From Petasospora fabianii (lineage: Eukaryota > Ascomycota > Saccharomycetes > Phaffomycetales > Wickerhamomycetaceae), in assembly GCA_022641835.1 (NCBI GenBank), contig CP048719.1, forward strand, positions 372,001 through 436,000: 64,000 bases of DNA, written 5' to 3'. Both the position numbers and the translations under genes were made by a program. The notes under the pieces were generated by a model that saw only the letters and a list, made by a program, of their open reading frames with translations, was not told the origin of the DNA and did no database searches. Shown in pieces: positions 19,664 through 29,192 of the stretch (its first letter is position 1; each line of letters opens with the position of its first letter).

Positions 19664-19921
19664 CTAAAAAAATGGACAGTTTAAGTGACCTCTTAGAAAC
19701 CTTTTGTTTAAGGCCTTAAGGAGGGCGTAGGAGGGTTTTTGAGCTGAGGGTCGAACCGGTCTATAAGAAGGACCATCGTTCGGCGTGCGTAAATCGGTGT
19801 TGCCTCTCTGGGGTGCAAAACGCCGGTAGACCCGCTTAACTGCGCGCAGGGGACCCATGGTTTCTACAAACTCTTCATATATCCGACCTTCGCAATACAG
19901 TACATTTGTTATCTTTTCCAT
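19664..19921 (-). CDS. Possible small basic protein upstream of AIM32 (uncertain)
   Basis: An 85-codon ATG-initiated ORF whose TAG stop is followed by a single G and then the AIM32 ATG. The product is basic (VKRVYRRFAPQRG) and could carry a mitochondrial signal from its second methionine (residue 22). I do not recognise it. Its arginine codons are mostly CGN types, unlike the AGA-rich neighbours, which argues against a well-expressed gene. It could be AIM32 5' leader sequence, a regulatory upstream ORF or a real small gene. Confidence 0.25.
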   Translation of the reverse strand: MEKITNVLYCEGRIYEEFVETMGPLRAVKRVYRRFAPQRGNTDLRTPNDGPSYRPVRPSAQKPSYALLKALNKRFLRGHLNCPFF

Positions 19922-19989
19922 CTACTTTGTTATTGGCTGTTTTCATTGAGAGGTTATGTTTGTGTTTGTAAATGAGATGATTCTCTAAA

Positions 19990-21113
19990 TTACAAATTAA
20001 CATCACGAATCAAGACCCCCTCATCGCCCTTTCCGAGGGAACCCAATACCGATACACTCTTATTTGTTAGATCAATAGAGTTATATCCCAAGAGACCAGA
20101 TGTTCCATTAAACTGGACTATACTACTGGTGCCTCCGTATGTGATAGTATCCTCGACTCCGGTTCTGTTGCAAATAACCACTGTTGTGCGATTTTTGAAT
20201 GTGGTCTTCTTGAAGGCATGGTTCATGAATGGGAAAAATCGAAGTAGCCAGTAGTTCAGATTATGATAATCCGGCTCTTGAAGATTTGTATAATCCGGTA
20301 CCTCAACATAGTTCTCAATTGGGTCACCGGTTGCATTCAAGCTGTAAACACCCTTGATCTTGTCAACTTCTTGTTGTTGGGTCTTAGCACAAACCCGCTT
20401 CTCATCTTCACTAATACCTTCCATAATAGATGGACTCTTGGCATGGAGCCAGTTCATTGGACACAAGATAAGATTGACATTCTCATCAAAGCAGTGTTGC
20501 GAAAACTCAAAGTCAGTGAACGGTGCTTTGAACTTGTAAGGGTTCAAATCCATGCATATACCGATACTGGCCCTGACACCAGGCATGAGTTCGAACGCTT
20601 CGAAACCTTTACCTTCCTCACAGCCCCACACTTCATCTGTTTCATACAAAAATGACTTGTTATAATTGTGTATCACTTCGCCCTGCTTGCCGAAGACGAT
20701 GGCAGAGTTGAAGATCTTGCCCTCCTTCAGTTCAGGGTACCCGAGCACTGTGAAACATCCGTACTTCTTACTGACTTCTTCTCCCCATTTTAACATGGGC
20801 CCTCGATCCGATAATGACTCCAGCACTGGAGCGACATGTTGTGGTGATGAGTAGTTGTATCCGCAGAGGGCCATCTCTGGAAGAACAAGAAGATCGGGTC
20901 TCCCGTTGGCTGGGAAGGCCAGTGAGAGTATCGAGTTAGCTCGCGCAATGTTATCTTCAAGTGCGCCAATCAAAGGATTTAGCTGGAGCGTTGCGATCTT
21001 AAGTCTGGTTGACATCGTCGTATCGTTAGTGACATATGTGGTGCTACTGGTGATGGATATGAAAGATGTCCTGTCTTGACTTACGGCAGACAAGTTCTCC
21101 GCGCAAGTGACAT
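19990..21113 (-). CDS. NTA1: Protein N-terminal asparagine/glutamine amidase Nta1, probable intron
   Basis: Nta1 deamidates N-terminal Asn and Gln to create destabilising residues in the Arg/N-degron pathway. It is a nitrilase-fold enzyme; the catalytic triad is visible as Glu in LVLPEMALCGY, Lys in YNKSFLYETDEVW and Cys in SIGICMDLNPYKFKAPF. Two starts are possible. Spliced: exon 1 21085-21113, intron 21005-21084 (GTAAGT, CACTAAC, CAG), then 19990-21004, giving 347 residues that begin MSLARRTCLPLKIATLQ. Unspliced: ATG at 21015, 341 residues beginning MSTRLKIATLQ. Without splicing the upper ATG frame stops inside the 5' splice site. The protein is shorter than S. cerevisiae Nta1 (457) owing to missing insertions. 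It is divergent from HSK3 across 79 bp. Confidence 0.88.
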
Positions 21114-21192
21114 TTCGCGGACAGACACATCAAAAGGTAAACAACGCGTCTTCCATAACACATCGATACGCCTCAAAACCATCATACAAAGC

Positions 21193-21540
21193 ATGCTCAA
21201 ACGTTCAACCATAGGGAAGACATCGTCTTCATTAAAGCAGCGCCAATTATCACACCTCCACTCTCAGCTGGCGCAGCTCGAGGCCAACTTGGCTGACTTC
21301 GAATCGCTGATCAAGATCACGACGCATCAAGCAGAATACATAAAGAAACTCGGTATCATGCACGGCAGTTTGTAAGTATCAAACATTCATCCAGCCTCTT
21401 TTGCAGAATTTTAACAACTTTTCAGATTCATGGCAAGTCATAAGATCTTTGAGGAGGAAGTCCGTGCACAGGAAGAGGATGGAGACATCGAGGAGGAAAA
21501 CAGCTCTTACACACAGACAGAGGGACAGGCAGATGAATGA
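21193..21540 (+). CDS. HSK3: DASH/Dam1 complex subunit Hsk3, one intron
   Basis: Hsk3 is a small helical subunit of the DASH ring that couples kinetochores to microtubules. Exon 1 is 21193-21371 and exon 2 is 21426-21540, giving 97 residues. The 54-bp intron starts GTAAGT and ends TTTTCAG with a TTTTAAC branch-like site; the nearer TTGCAG would run into a stop. The core KQRQLSHLHSQLAQLEANLADF...YIKKLGIMHGSLFMASHKIFEEEV matches Hsk3 (KQRQYNQLAHEL...LGKVHGSWLIGSYIYYMEQ). The intron falls at the conserved HGS motif, so the second exon supplies the last helix. The acidic tail is longer than in S. cerevisiae (69 residues). Confidence 0.9.
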
Positions 21541-21870
21541 GCTTCTATCATATCTATGCGTATATCACTTTCACTCCACCGACAACATTGAGCTCATTGA
21601 AACTGTTACGCTGCTAGGTTCCTACGGGCCCGATATGCTGGTCATTTCGGTTGCCTATCGTATTACAGAGGTACAACATGACAAACTCGCGGATCACCAT
21701 TAAAAGATTCCAAGTGGGAAAGCTAGAGTCTAGAATCTTTCAGAGAGCTACAGCGGATTGACAACATCAAATTGTATATCTACAAGTCTTCAAGACCAGC
21801 TTTTTGTGGTTATAAACACACAATTCGTTATGTTTCACATGGATTGTAGCCCGCCCACCGACATGGCATA
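21541..21870. other. Convergent 3' region, HSK3 and inositol transporter
   Basis: A 330-bp gap between stop codons; only likely 3' UTRs. Confidence 0.6.
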
Positions 21871-23580
21871 TTAGACGGAGTTATGGCTCAAATCTTCATG
21901 CTCAATCATATCTTGAGAGCCTTTCTCATGAGCCTCGAGGTCACTAATCGCCTTCTTTCTCTTGCTGGCCAGCTTCTTAGAAGCCTTGATGTTAAAGCCA
22001 CCAGTCAAGATCTGCTGAGTCTCTTCAAGCTCCAACCCGGACAACTCAGGGTAGCAGAACCAGACAAAGATCCAAGAAACCAGACACAGACCAGCGAACA
22101 GGGAAAAAGTACCAGTTGGTGTGATGTTTTGCAACATTGTCAAGAAAGTAGCAGCGATGATCAAAGATCCAGACCAGTTGGTGGCGGTAGCATATGACAA
22201 GCCAATACCACGAACATCCTGACCGAACAACTCTGACTGCTGCCATGGGACATTACCGATACCAATAGCGAATGTGGCAACGTAGCAAATCATACCAATA
22301 ATGACAACGATACCCCAGCCAGAGACTCCACCATCCCCTTGGACGACAGCATCAGTTCCGTGGAACTCTATACCGAGAAAGTGGAAGGCAATTGCACAGA
22401 CAACGAGGGAGACAATCATTCCCGGAATGGCAAGAAGAAGCATAAGTCTTCTACCAACACGATCGATTATAAAGAAGGCCAAGATGGTGAAGACAAAATT
22501 TGTGGCAGCGATGACAATAGAGACGGAATTAGGATCATCGAATCCAACGGCTTGGAAGACAGTTCCGGAGAAGTACATAAGGGAGTTGAAACCGGTGAAC
22601 TGTTGGATACCTTGTAAGCCACAGGCAATGATAAGGGCACGGAAGTTGGAGGGAATGGTGTGAAGACGCTTAACCGCATTGAAGGTGCGGGAGATTATGT
22701 TGTTGCCTGGGATTGCGGAATTGGCAGCGTTGATCTCTTTAACTTTGTTTTCAATCAAGTTATCATCCACACCAGGATGTGTTCTCTTGAGGACGGCGAC
22801 GGCACGGTCAAGCTTGCCCTTCATGATGTAAAATCTTGGTGTATCTGGGAGGAAGATGAAGACGATGAACTGGAGAGCTGGAGGAATCATACTTAATCCA
22901 ACGAGGATTCTCCAACCATTGGTAACTTTACTGAGACCTGCACCAATGGCATATGCAATGAGCTGACCACCAGTAATACACATACAGTTCACAACAGTCA
23001 AGCGACCTCTAAACTTGGATGGGGCAATCTCACCAATGAACATTGGGGCAACGAGAGAACCAATACCGATACCAAGACCCATAACAAATCTTCCAGCTGT
23101 CATTTCCCAGAAAGAGTGCGCAGCACACTGGAGAGAGGCACCGATTATGAAGAGGACATTAGACATCATAATGACGGGCTTTCGACCAAAGTAGTCAGCT
23201 GCAACACCAGAAATGGCTGCGAAGATTAAGGCACCGAGTGAAGTAGCGGCGGTGATCATCTCCTTCTCACCATATGTCAAGGTCTTCCCGAGATCAGTAC
23301 CAATGGCAACAAGTGCAGAAGATATGTATCCCGTGTCATAACCAAACATGAAACCAGATATCGAGGACATGGCTGTAAGGACGAGGATTAATGGCGACGG
23401 CTTAGTGTTCTGGAAGGCAATGAGATTAGAAGAAGAGTCGTCATCTTTTGGTTTCACAATACGGATATTCGTTGGTTTGTTGATGCCATCAGAGATTGAC
23501 GAGATGGAGGATGTCTCGTCGGTGTTGGAGGTAATGAAAGCACCCGGCGTTATGGTCTTGATGTCAAGTTTCTGATCCAT
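21871..23580 (-). CDS. ITR1: Myo-inositol transporter, ITR1/ITR2 type
   Basis: A 12-helix major facilitator sugar-porter protein for proton-coupled inositol uptake at the plasma membrane. The 569-residue product has a cytosolic, Ser-rich N-terminus (about 60 residues), the ITR-type first helix [17 protein letters not shown], the sugar-porter motifs [31 protein letters not shown] and DRVGRR, helix 7 [19 protein letters not shown], and helix 10 [27 protein letters not shown]. The length and [11 protein letters not shown] are typical of inositol rather than hexose carriers. Whether it equals ITR1 or ITR2 cannot be decided. Confidence 0.92.
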   Translation of the reverse strand: MDQKLDIKTITPGAFITSNTDETSSISSISDGINKPTNIRIVKPKDDDSSSNLIAFQNTKPSPLILVLTAMSSISGFMFGYDTGYISSALVAIGTDLGKTLTYGEKEMITAATSLGALIFAAISGVAADYFGRKPVIMMSNVLFIIGASLQCAAHSFWEMTAGRFVMGLGIGIGSLVAPMFIGEIAPSKFRGRLTVVNCMCITGGQLIAYAIGAGLSKVTNGWRILVGLSMIPPALQFIVFIFLPDTPRFYIMKGKLDRAVAVLKRTHPGVDDNLIENKVKEINAANSAIPGNNIISRTFNAVKRLHTIPSNFRALIIACGLQGIQQFTGFNSLMYFSGTVFQAVGFDDPNSVSIVIAATNFVFTILAFFIIDRVGRRLMLLLAIPGMIVSLVVCAIAFHFLGIEFHGTDAVVQGDGGVSGWGIVVIIGMICYVATFAIGIGNVPWQQSELFGQDVRGIGLSYATATNWSGSLIIAATFLTMLQNITPTGTFSLFAGLCLVSWIFVWFCYPELSGLELEETQQILTGGFNIKASKKLASKRKKAISDLEAHEKGSQDMIEHEDLSHNSV

Positions 23581-25016
23581 GATAGTGGTAGCTGGAAGTA
23601 CGACGAGGGTGGGTATTCAAAAATCTAGGGGACTACTATAGTTCTCAGGAGCGTACAATGGTCGACCTGGAACTCTTATTTCCTGTATGACAAGACAAAA
23701 GAGTGACGTAGAATCCGTGTCTATATTGAGATATGTGTAAGGCTATCGCAGTATTTGTAGGACGGGACGGGATGTGTCTTGATGAGATCTGATATGACCT
23801 ACTGATGGAGTTAAGAGCCAGGGACCTGAGCTCGTATTTATACACAAATCGCCGCTAAAGGGGTGTTATGTCGCTGCATTCACCCGGTCGGTCTATGGTA
23901 TGACCAAAAGGGAAGGTGATGCTGTTCTTCAGCCTTCTACGGAATCTGAACCCCATTCTTCGAGGTGTGCGGATGTGAAGTGGCTCCAAAGCATGAGCCG
24001 GGGCGGGCGATTGTTAAGACTCAAGAAGGGGAGATAGTGCTCTTTCTCTTGATATAACTTGTGCAGCACTGACAATATCACATCCATTATGACCTGTACA
24101 TCATCTACGATGTAGCATGTCTTTTTCAGCTCAGTGGTACCCGTTTGATCCTGCGACACGGCTTTCCTTGCGCATTACGTCACAGCCGAGAGACAAAGCC
24201 ACTTCCAAGAATTTCCCCAGGTTTCCACAACCGTCTGCCTTATTACCGCCAGACGATTTTTAGTCTGTTGCTGCGGCCTAAACCTTGATTGCTTAAATTT
24301 GCCCTTAGTCTACAAACCTTTGAATGTGTATAAGTGTAAATCTATGGCTGATCCCGTTCCGTCTCCCCCGAGATGGCGAGTTTGTATTCTTCAACAGTCG
24401 TGTTGTGCGCGTGACTACCGCAAGCATACTCACCTTTGACTTTTCAATGACCCTCTCGTAACGCACCACCACAATAGTTGTTCCCGTTACAAAATACAAC
24501 CATCCTTCTCTACAGCTAACGCACGCATTACTGCTACACCGCCTCCCTCCCTCCTTCGTGTCTCGAGAGGATTGTGAAACGGCAAACCTACACGCTCACG
24601 TCCAGGGTACCCATGAAATGGTGTGAGTACGTCCCACAGTCGAGTCTGCGTGTGACATGAACAGATCACCAACTAATAGATCCGCTTGGTTTTGACACAA
24701 AGATCACACATGGTATGTATTTTATGTCTATAGACGGTGCGTAGAGCTTGTACTGAGCCGTTTTCTAGAGCATCTACCCTGATCGTAATCACATTTGAAC
24801 ACTGCTCGTATCAGGCGCAGCTATCTACGCTCATTGGTAGACAGTCATATCTGTCTCATTATGGGAACTTTTATGTACATGCAAAACGGGGAATAGAACA
24901 TGTGTGCGTCCAGCAGGATTGCCTAGTCCAGCTGTAGATAAACATCAGCAGAAGTAGAAAGTCCCACAGACCCTCTATAGTACAACACATTACTTGACAA
25001 CATCACCATGCACCAC
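23581..25016. other. 1.4-kb ITR1 upstream region
   Basis: No credible gene. It contains the promoter of the leftward inositol transporter and the 3' end of leftward COQ1. I did not find a good inositol-responsive CATGTGAAAT element; GATGTGAAGT at 23972-23981 is a weak two-mismatch relative. Confidence 0.55.
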
Positions 25017-26453
25017 TTACTTGGTTCTTGTCACAATGGCATTAGTCAAGAACTCCAAAGCACTTCTAGAATCACTCTCAGGCAAAACTTCTCTCAAGTT
25101 GGCCAAAGCCTTGCTGCAATACTCCTCAGCGAGCTCAGTAGTCTGCTCCAAACCCCTGTACTTAGCAATAGCATCAACTGCAATCTCAACATCACCTTCC
25201 TCCTTGAACTTTCTCGAGATGAGAGGACCTAATGCCGGGTTCTCCTTCCAGGCAAACAAAATTGGAGCAGTGGCCAAACCAAGCTTCAAATCAGCCATAC
25301 CTGGCTTACCCAGCTGTTCAGAAGTCTGGGTGAAATCCAAGACATCATCAATCATTTGGAAGCAGAGACCGAGATTACGACCAAACTGGTAAGAGTTTTC
25401 GATAACGTGATCGTTAGCACCACTCAAGATAGCGGCAGAACGACAAGATTTTGACAAGAGCGCAGCGGTCTTGAGATATGTCTTGTGTGTGTAATACTCG
25501 AATGCAGCAGCGACATTATCCTCGTGTGTGATACTATCGCCGATTGGGGCGCTAACTGAATATTCGTGAATCTTGGTATCGATAACACCCGTTGGCTGTG
25601 GGATAACCTTGTCTTCACCAATCGTGTCCTCGTTTGGTTGGAGAACTGTGTTCTTCAACTGCATAAATTCACCTTCCACCAGGTTGGCAATAGCCGTTGA
25701 CATCAATTCAATGACCTCCGGGTTTCTGAGACGACCAATAGAAACAGATGCACGTCCAAGAAGGAAATCACCAGAAAGGACGGCCATCTTGTTGGAGAAG
25801 GCAATGTTCCCCGATGGCCTGTTTCTGCGAGAGTCCGAGTTATCAATGACATCATCATGGAGAAGGGAGGCTGTGTGAATCATTTCAACGATTTCAGCAA
25901 GACGTCTCTGTTTTGGAAGGATTCCCCTGCGAGAATCGAATTCAGGGAGGGACTCGTGTGGTTTGGTGAGTGGGTCAAGGACAACGTTTGGTGAGATTCC
26001 ATGAAGAATCCTCAGTGGAGAAAGTGGACCGACTGGGTCTTTCATCTGTTCAGCAAAGAGAGCGGTCAGTGATTTTGTTGATTCGTATACTGGTTGTTCT
26101 GGAATGTCAAAGTTATCGATGGCAATGCGGTTTCTCTCTTCAAGTGGAATCTCCGAGAGTGCTCTACTCAGTAGAAGCACAATCAATGGGCGGATCTTTT
26201 TACCCTGGGATTCAAAGTAGTATGCTGATATTCTATTCAAAGTTGGGTGACCCGACCCAATGAGCTTACCAATGTTGTTTGCAAGCTGGGACATCTCATG
26301 AGAGACGAGAGAGAGCGGGTCCTTGAGGATAGCTGCTGGTGTGACGAGCCTGGCAGCGGTCTCCACTGCGGTGGCCCAGGATGAGCCACAACGACGTTGT
26401 AAAACATTTGTGGTCCTTGCTGCTCTGAGCACGTTTCTCGGTGTTCTGAGCAT
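25017..26453 (-). CDS. COQ1: Polyprenyl diphosphate synthase for ubiquinone side chain
   Basis: Trans-prenyltransferase in mitochondria that makes the long isoprenoid tail of coenzyme Q. The 478-residue product (S. cerevisiae Coq1 is 473) starts at the ATG at 26453 with an Arg-rich presequence (MLRTPRNVLRAARTTNVLQRR), then GKKIRPLIVLLLSRA, the first aspartate-rich motif DDVID (200-204) in MIHTASLLHDDVIDNSDSRR, and the second DDVLD (369-373) with GLCFQMIDDVLDF. It is divergent from RER2, another prenyltransferase, 242 bp away. Tail length cannot be read from sequence alone. Confidence 0.95.
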   Translation of the reverse strand: MLRTPRNVLRAARTTNVLQRRCGSSWATAVETAARLVTPAAILKDPLSLVSHEMSQLANNIGKLIGSGHPTLNRISAYYFESQGKKIRPLIVLLLSRALSEIPLEERNRIAIDNFDIPEQPVYESTKSLTALFAEQMKDPVGPLSPLRILHGISPNVVLDPLTKPHESLPEFDSRRGILPKQRRLAEIVEMIHTASLLHDDVIDNSDSRRNRPSGNIAFSNKMAVLSGDFLLGRASVSIGRLRNPEVIELMSTAIANLVEGEFMQLKNTVLQPNEDTIGEDKVIPQPTGVIDTKIHEYSVSAPIGDSITHEDNVAAAFEYYTHKTYLKTAALLSKSCRSAAILSGANDHVIENSYQFGRNLGLCFQMIDDVLDFTQTSEQLGKPGMADLKLGLATAPILFAWKENPALGPLISRKFKEEGDVEIAVDAIAKYRGLEQTTELAEEYCSKALANLREVLPESDSRSALEFLTNAIVTRTK

Positions 26454-26695
26454 CGAATTGGGAGGTGGAACTTGGTGCAAGTCTTAAGTGATTTCAAAGA
26501 CTTAGTTCAGTTGCCTGCTCTTGAGCTTTTCTTCCCCGAGCCGTGAGACCCAAGAAAAAACCTGGACGGGCCACACTCTCGGGAGGAAAAAAGGCCAGCA
26601 GCTGCTCTCTAATACCGACCAGCCGTATACGACGAGATCTAATATTTGTGTTCCATCGATCATCAAACTGATCCCATTGTTATCCTCCTCACAAA

Positions 26696-27562
26696 ATGCT
26701 TGACTGGATATCACAACTTCCAGGCTCCCAGATGGTTATGTCCACGACAAAGTCTGTCGTGGGGCGCATTCTTCAAACAGGTCCTGTGCCTCAACACATC
26801 GGCTTCGTGATGGATGGAAATAGACGATTTGCTCGCCAACGAAACATTGAACTGAAAGAGGGCCATAGTGCCGGATTCGAAAGTATGGCACGTGTGCTTG
26901 AAATGTGTTACGAGTGTGGTGTCAAGAGTGCGACTGTGTTCGCCTTCTCCATTGAGAACTTCAAGAGAAGCAGGCACGAAGTTGACTGGTTGATGGAGTT
27001 GGCAAAGGGAAGATTTCAACAGCTGACAGAGTCTGGAGAGATGGCGGAGAAGTATGGTGTTAGGATCAAGGTGCTTGGTGATACGAGTCTTTTGCCTAAA
27101 GATGTGCAAGTGTCACTAAGAGAGGCCGAGGATATTACAAAGAACAATACGAGGGCAACTTTGAATGTGTGTTTCCCATACACATCAAGACATGAGATGG
27201 CACACGCAATGCGTACGATTGTTAAGAGTACAGCGAAAGGAACGATACAATTGGATGACATTAACACACAGCTTGTTGATGAGTGTCTTTATACCGGTGG
27301 TCAACCACCAGTGGACTTGTTGATCCGTACATCTGGTGTCTCTAGATTGAGTGATTTCCTTCTGTGGCAAGTGAGTTCAAAAGGTTGTATGATTGAATTT
27401 GTTGATACTCTGTGGCCTGAGCTGACTGTTGTGCATATCTTGTGGATTCTCATCAAGTTCAGTTTTAACAAGATGACTTCTAAGAAGCAACTTGAGCAGC
27501 AACAATCACAACAGCTGACATCTCAGCAGCAGACTTCGCAAGATTCAAAGAAGCTCATTTGA
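26696..27562 (+). CDS. RER2: Cis-prenyltransferase (dehydrodolichyl diphosphate synthase)
   Basis: Makes dehydrodolichyl diphosphate, the precursor of the dolichol carrier for protein glycosylation, at the ER. The 288-residue product (Rer2 is 286) has the family motifs HIGFVMDGNRRFARQ with catalytic Asp40, SATVFAFSIENFKRS, and LLIRTSGVSRLSDFLLWQ; the last motif is the Rer2/Srt1 form. A glutamine-rich tail follows (QLEQQQSQQLTSQQQ). Srt1 is the alternative name, but the length and similarity fit Rer2. The RxG motif at the C-terminus typical of bacterial enzymes is absent, as expected if it pairs with a Nus1 partner. Confidence 0.93.
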   Translation: MLDWISQLPGSQMVMSTTKSVVGRILQTGPVPQHIGFVMDGNRRFARQRNIELKEGHSAGFESMARVLEMCYECGVKSATVFAFSIENFKRSRHEVDWLMELAKGRFQQLTESGEMAEKYGVRIKVLGDTSLLPKDVQVSLREAEDITKNNTRATLNVCFPYTSRHEMAHAMRTIVKSTAKGTIQLDDINTQLVDECLYTGGQPPVDLLIRTSGVSRLSDFLLWQVSSKGCMIEFVDTLWPELTVVHILWILIKFSFNKMTSKKQLEQQQSQQLTSQQQTSQDSKKLI

Positions 27563-27852
27563 AGATCTTACATTAATGTTTATTCCATATTATTGAAGCT
27601 GTAGTGTCAATTGGTGGCTTATCGTGTTGCCATTACGTTCAAGACGCTACTTGTGATGGCGCTTAGCACAATTGGACATTGTTATCGGCCGCTACAAACT
27701 ACATTCGCAATATGATGCTCTAACAATTAGGAAAGCCATCTCATTAACGCATATATAACCATACCGATGCTGCATTAATTACTTTTGTACATCACCGAAT
27801 AAAAGAACCCCCTCCAACAAAAGAACCATCAATCAAGACAACAGTCTCGTCT

Positions 27853-28491
27853 TCAAGCCTTGTTGGACTTCTGAGCCTCTTCAAACACCTCCTTAAACTT
27901 GTCAGCATTCTCCTTGTTACCGAATCTAATGGCCAAGGTCTGAGCCTCTGGCTCACCTTCAGAGATATCAGCAGTGACGGCATAGACCCATGATCTGTCA
28001 GAACCAACGTTTGGCTTCAACACGTAGTCTGGGTGGATAAAGTGGTTGGCACAAATCTTCAATGTCTTGTCTCTTCTCATCAAAAGACGCACCTTCTTGG
28101 TCTCCTTGTGCTTGAGGAACTTGACATCACCAGTACCTCTCTCCTTCCATTCCTTGGCGTCTGCATGGTACTTGAACAACTTAGCGCGAACCTTGTGGAT
28201 AACCTCCTCCTCTTCCTCGTTGGTCTTCACATCAACCTTCTCGAGCTGGACGAGAGGCTCAAAGTGAACATCTGGAGACTCTGGGGCCTCATCCTCATCA
28301 TCCTTTTTCTCAGACTTGGACTCCTCCTCTTTGTCGTCCTTTGGCTTCTTGTCCTCCTCTTTCTCTTCTTCCTTCTTCTCCTCCTTCTTCTTGGAGGCAC
28401 CACCGAACATGGCAAACACGTCAGCGGAGGCGGTTGGTGGCTTAGCGGTGGCGGCGTCGCTCTGTTCAACTGGCTTGGTCTCGTTAGACAT
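27853..28491 (-). CDS. YRB1: Ran-binding protein 1 (Yrb1)
   Basis: Cytosolic co-factor that binds Ran-GTP and stimulates GTP hydrolysis during nuclear transport. The 212-residue product has a strongly charged K/E/D low-complexity stretch (about 34-71) and then the Ran-binding domain: [72 protein letters not shown], and [26 protein letters not shown]. Its partner Ran (GSP1) lies 33 kb away in the same window. It is convergent with RER2 and divergent from the trehalase gene. Confidence 0.95.
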   Translation of the reverse strand: MSNETKPVEQSDAATAKPPTASADVFAMFGGASKKKEEKKEEEKEEDKKPKDDKEEESKSEKKDDEDEAPESPDVHFEPLVQLEKVDVKTNEEEEEVIHKVRAKLFKYHADAKEWKERGTGDVKFLKHKETKKVRLLMRRDKTLKICANHFIHPDYVLKPNVGSDRSWVYAVTADISEGEPEAQTLAIRFGNKENADKFKEVFEEAQKSNKA

Positions 28492-29192
28492 TGTGATGGA
28501 GGGCGTGTGGTGGATTAATCTAGTTTAGGGACGTCTCCAGATGGGGAGCGTTGTTAGTGGCGAATCGTGAAATTTTTTTGCTGGGTGCGCGAACGTAAAC
28601 AAAGGGGATCGAATCGCGGAGAATGCAGTGACGGGTCGTAGCTAATGGGAACACTGAAATACTGATCGTGTGAATCATCAGGTCTCGTAAATCATTCTCT
28701 GCTATAGATCTGTGGGTGGTAAATTTGGGGTGGACGGAAGGCAGCAGGGACAATCTATGCGCCGTGTTCTTTGCCGTGCTCTTTGCCGTGTACAATTGGC
28801 TCTCTTGGCCACCAGCGCGCACCCAGCTGGCTCCCCCCTAGTGTGTAGACTGTCGGTGGGCCATTCAAACTCTGTTGTGGTACATAGCGAGATCTAGCCT
28901 CTATATATGGGTACTCTGACTATTTTCAATGCCCAGCACATGTTGCACTGAAAAGGGATCACTACTGTATCAAGTGATTTCCCCATACTCTTCTCACCAG
29001 TTAGCATCAATCCTCGGCGTATCTCTACCCCACACGTGACCTTTTGAATGCGCGGGTAGCGGCTGTATCGCGAGGTGGCGGCCCCAGATTCCCGAACCTC
29101 TTAAACCGTTGCTCTTCCTCTTACCTCTCCCTTTGGAAACAAAAACTCGTCAATCGCCACTGCCATAGCTTACCAATACCGCTGAAATAAAT
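28492..29192. promoter_or_regulatory. Divergent YRB1/NTH1 promoter region
   Basis: A 701-bp gap. On the trehalase side there is one stress-element-like CCCCT (28835-28839) and a CACGTG box (29033-29038). Confidence 0.5.
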
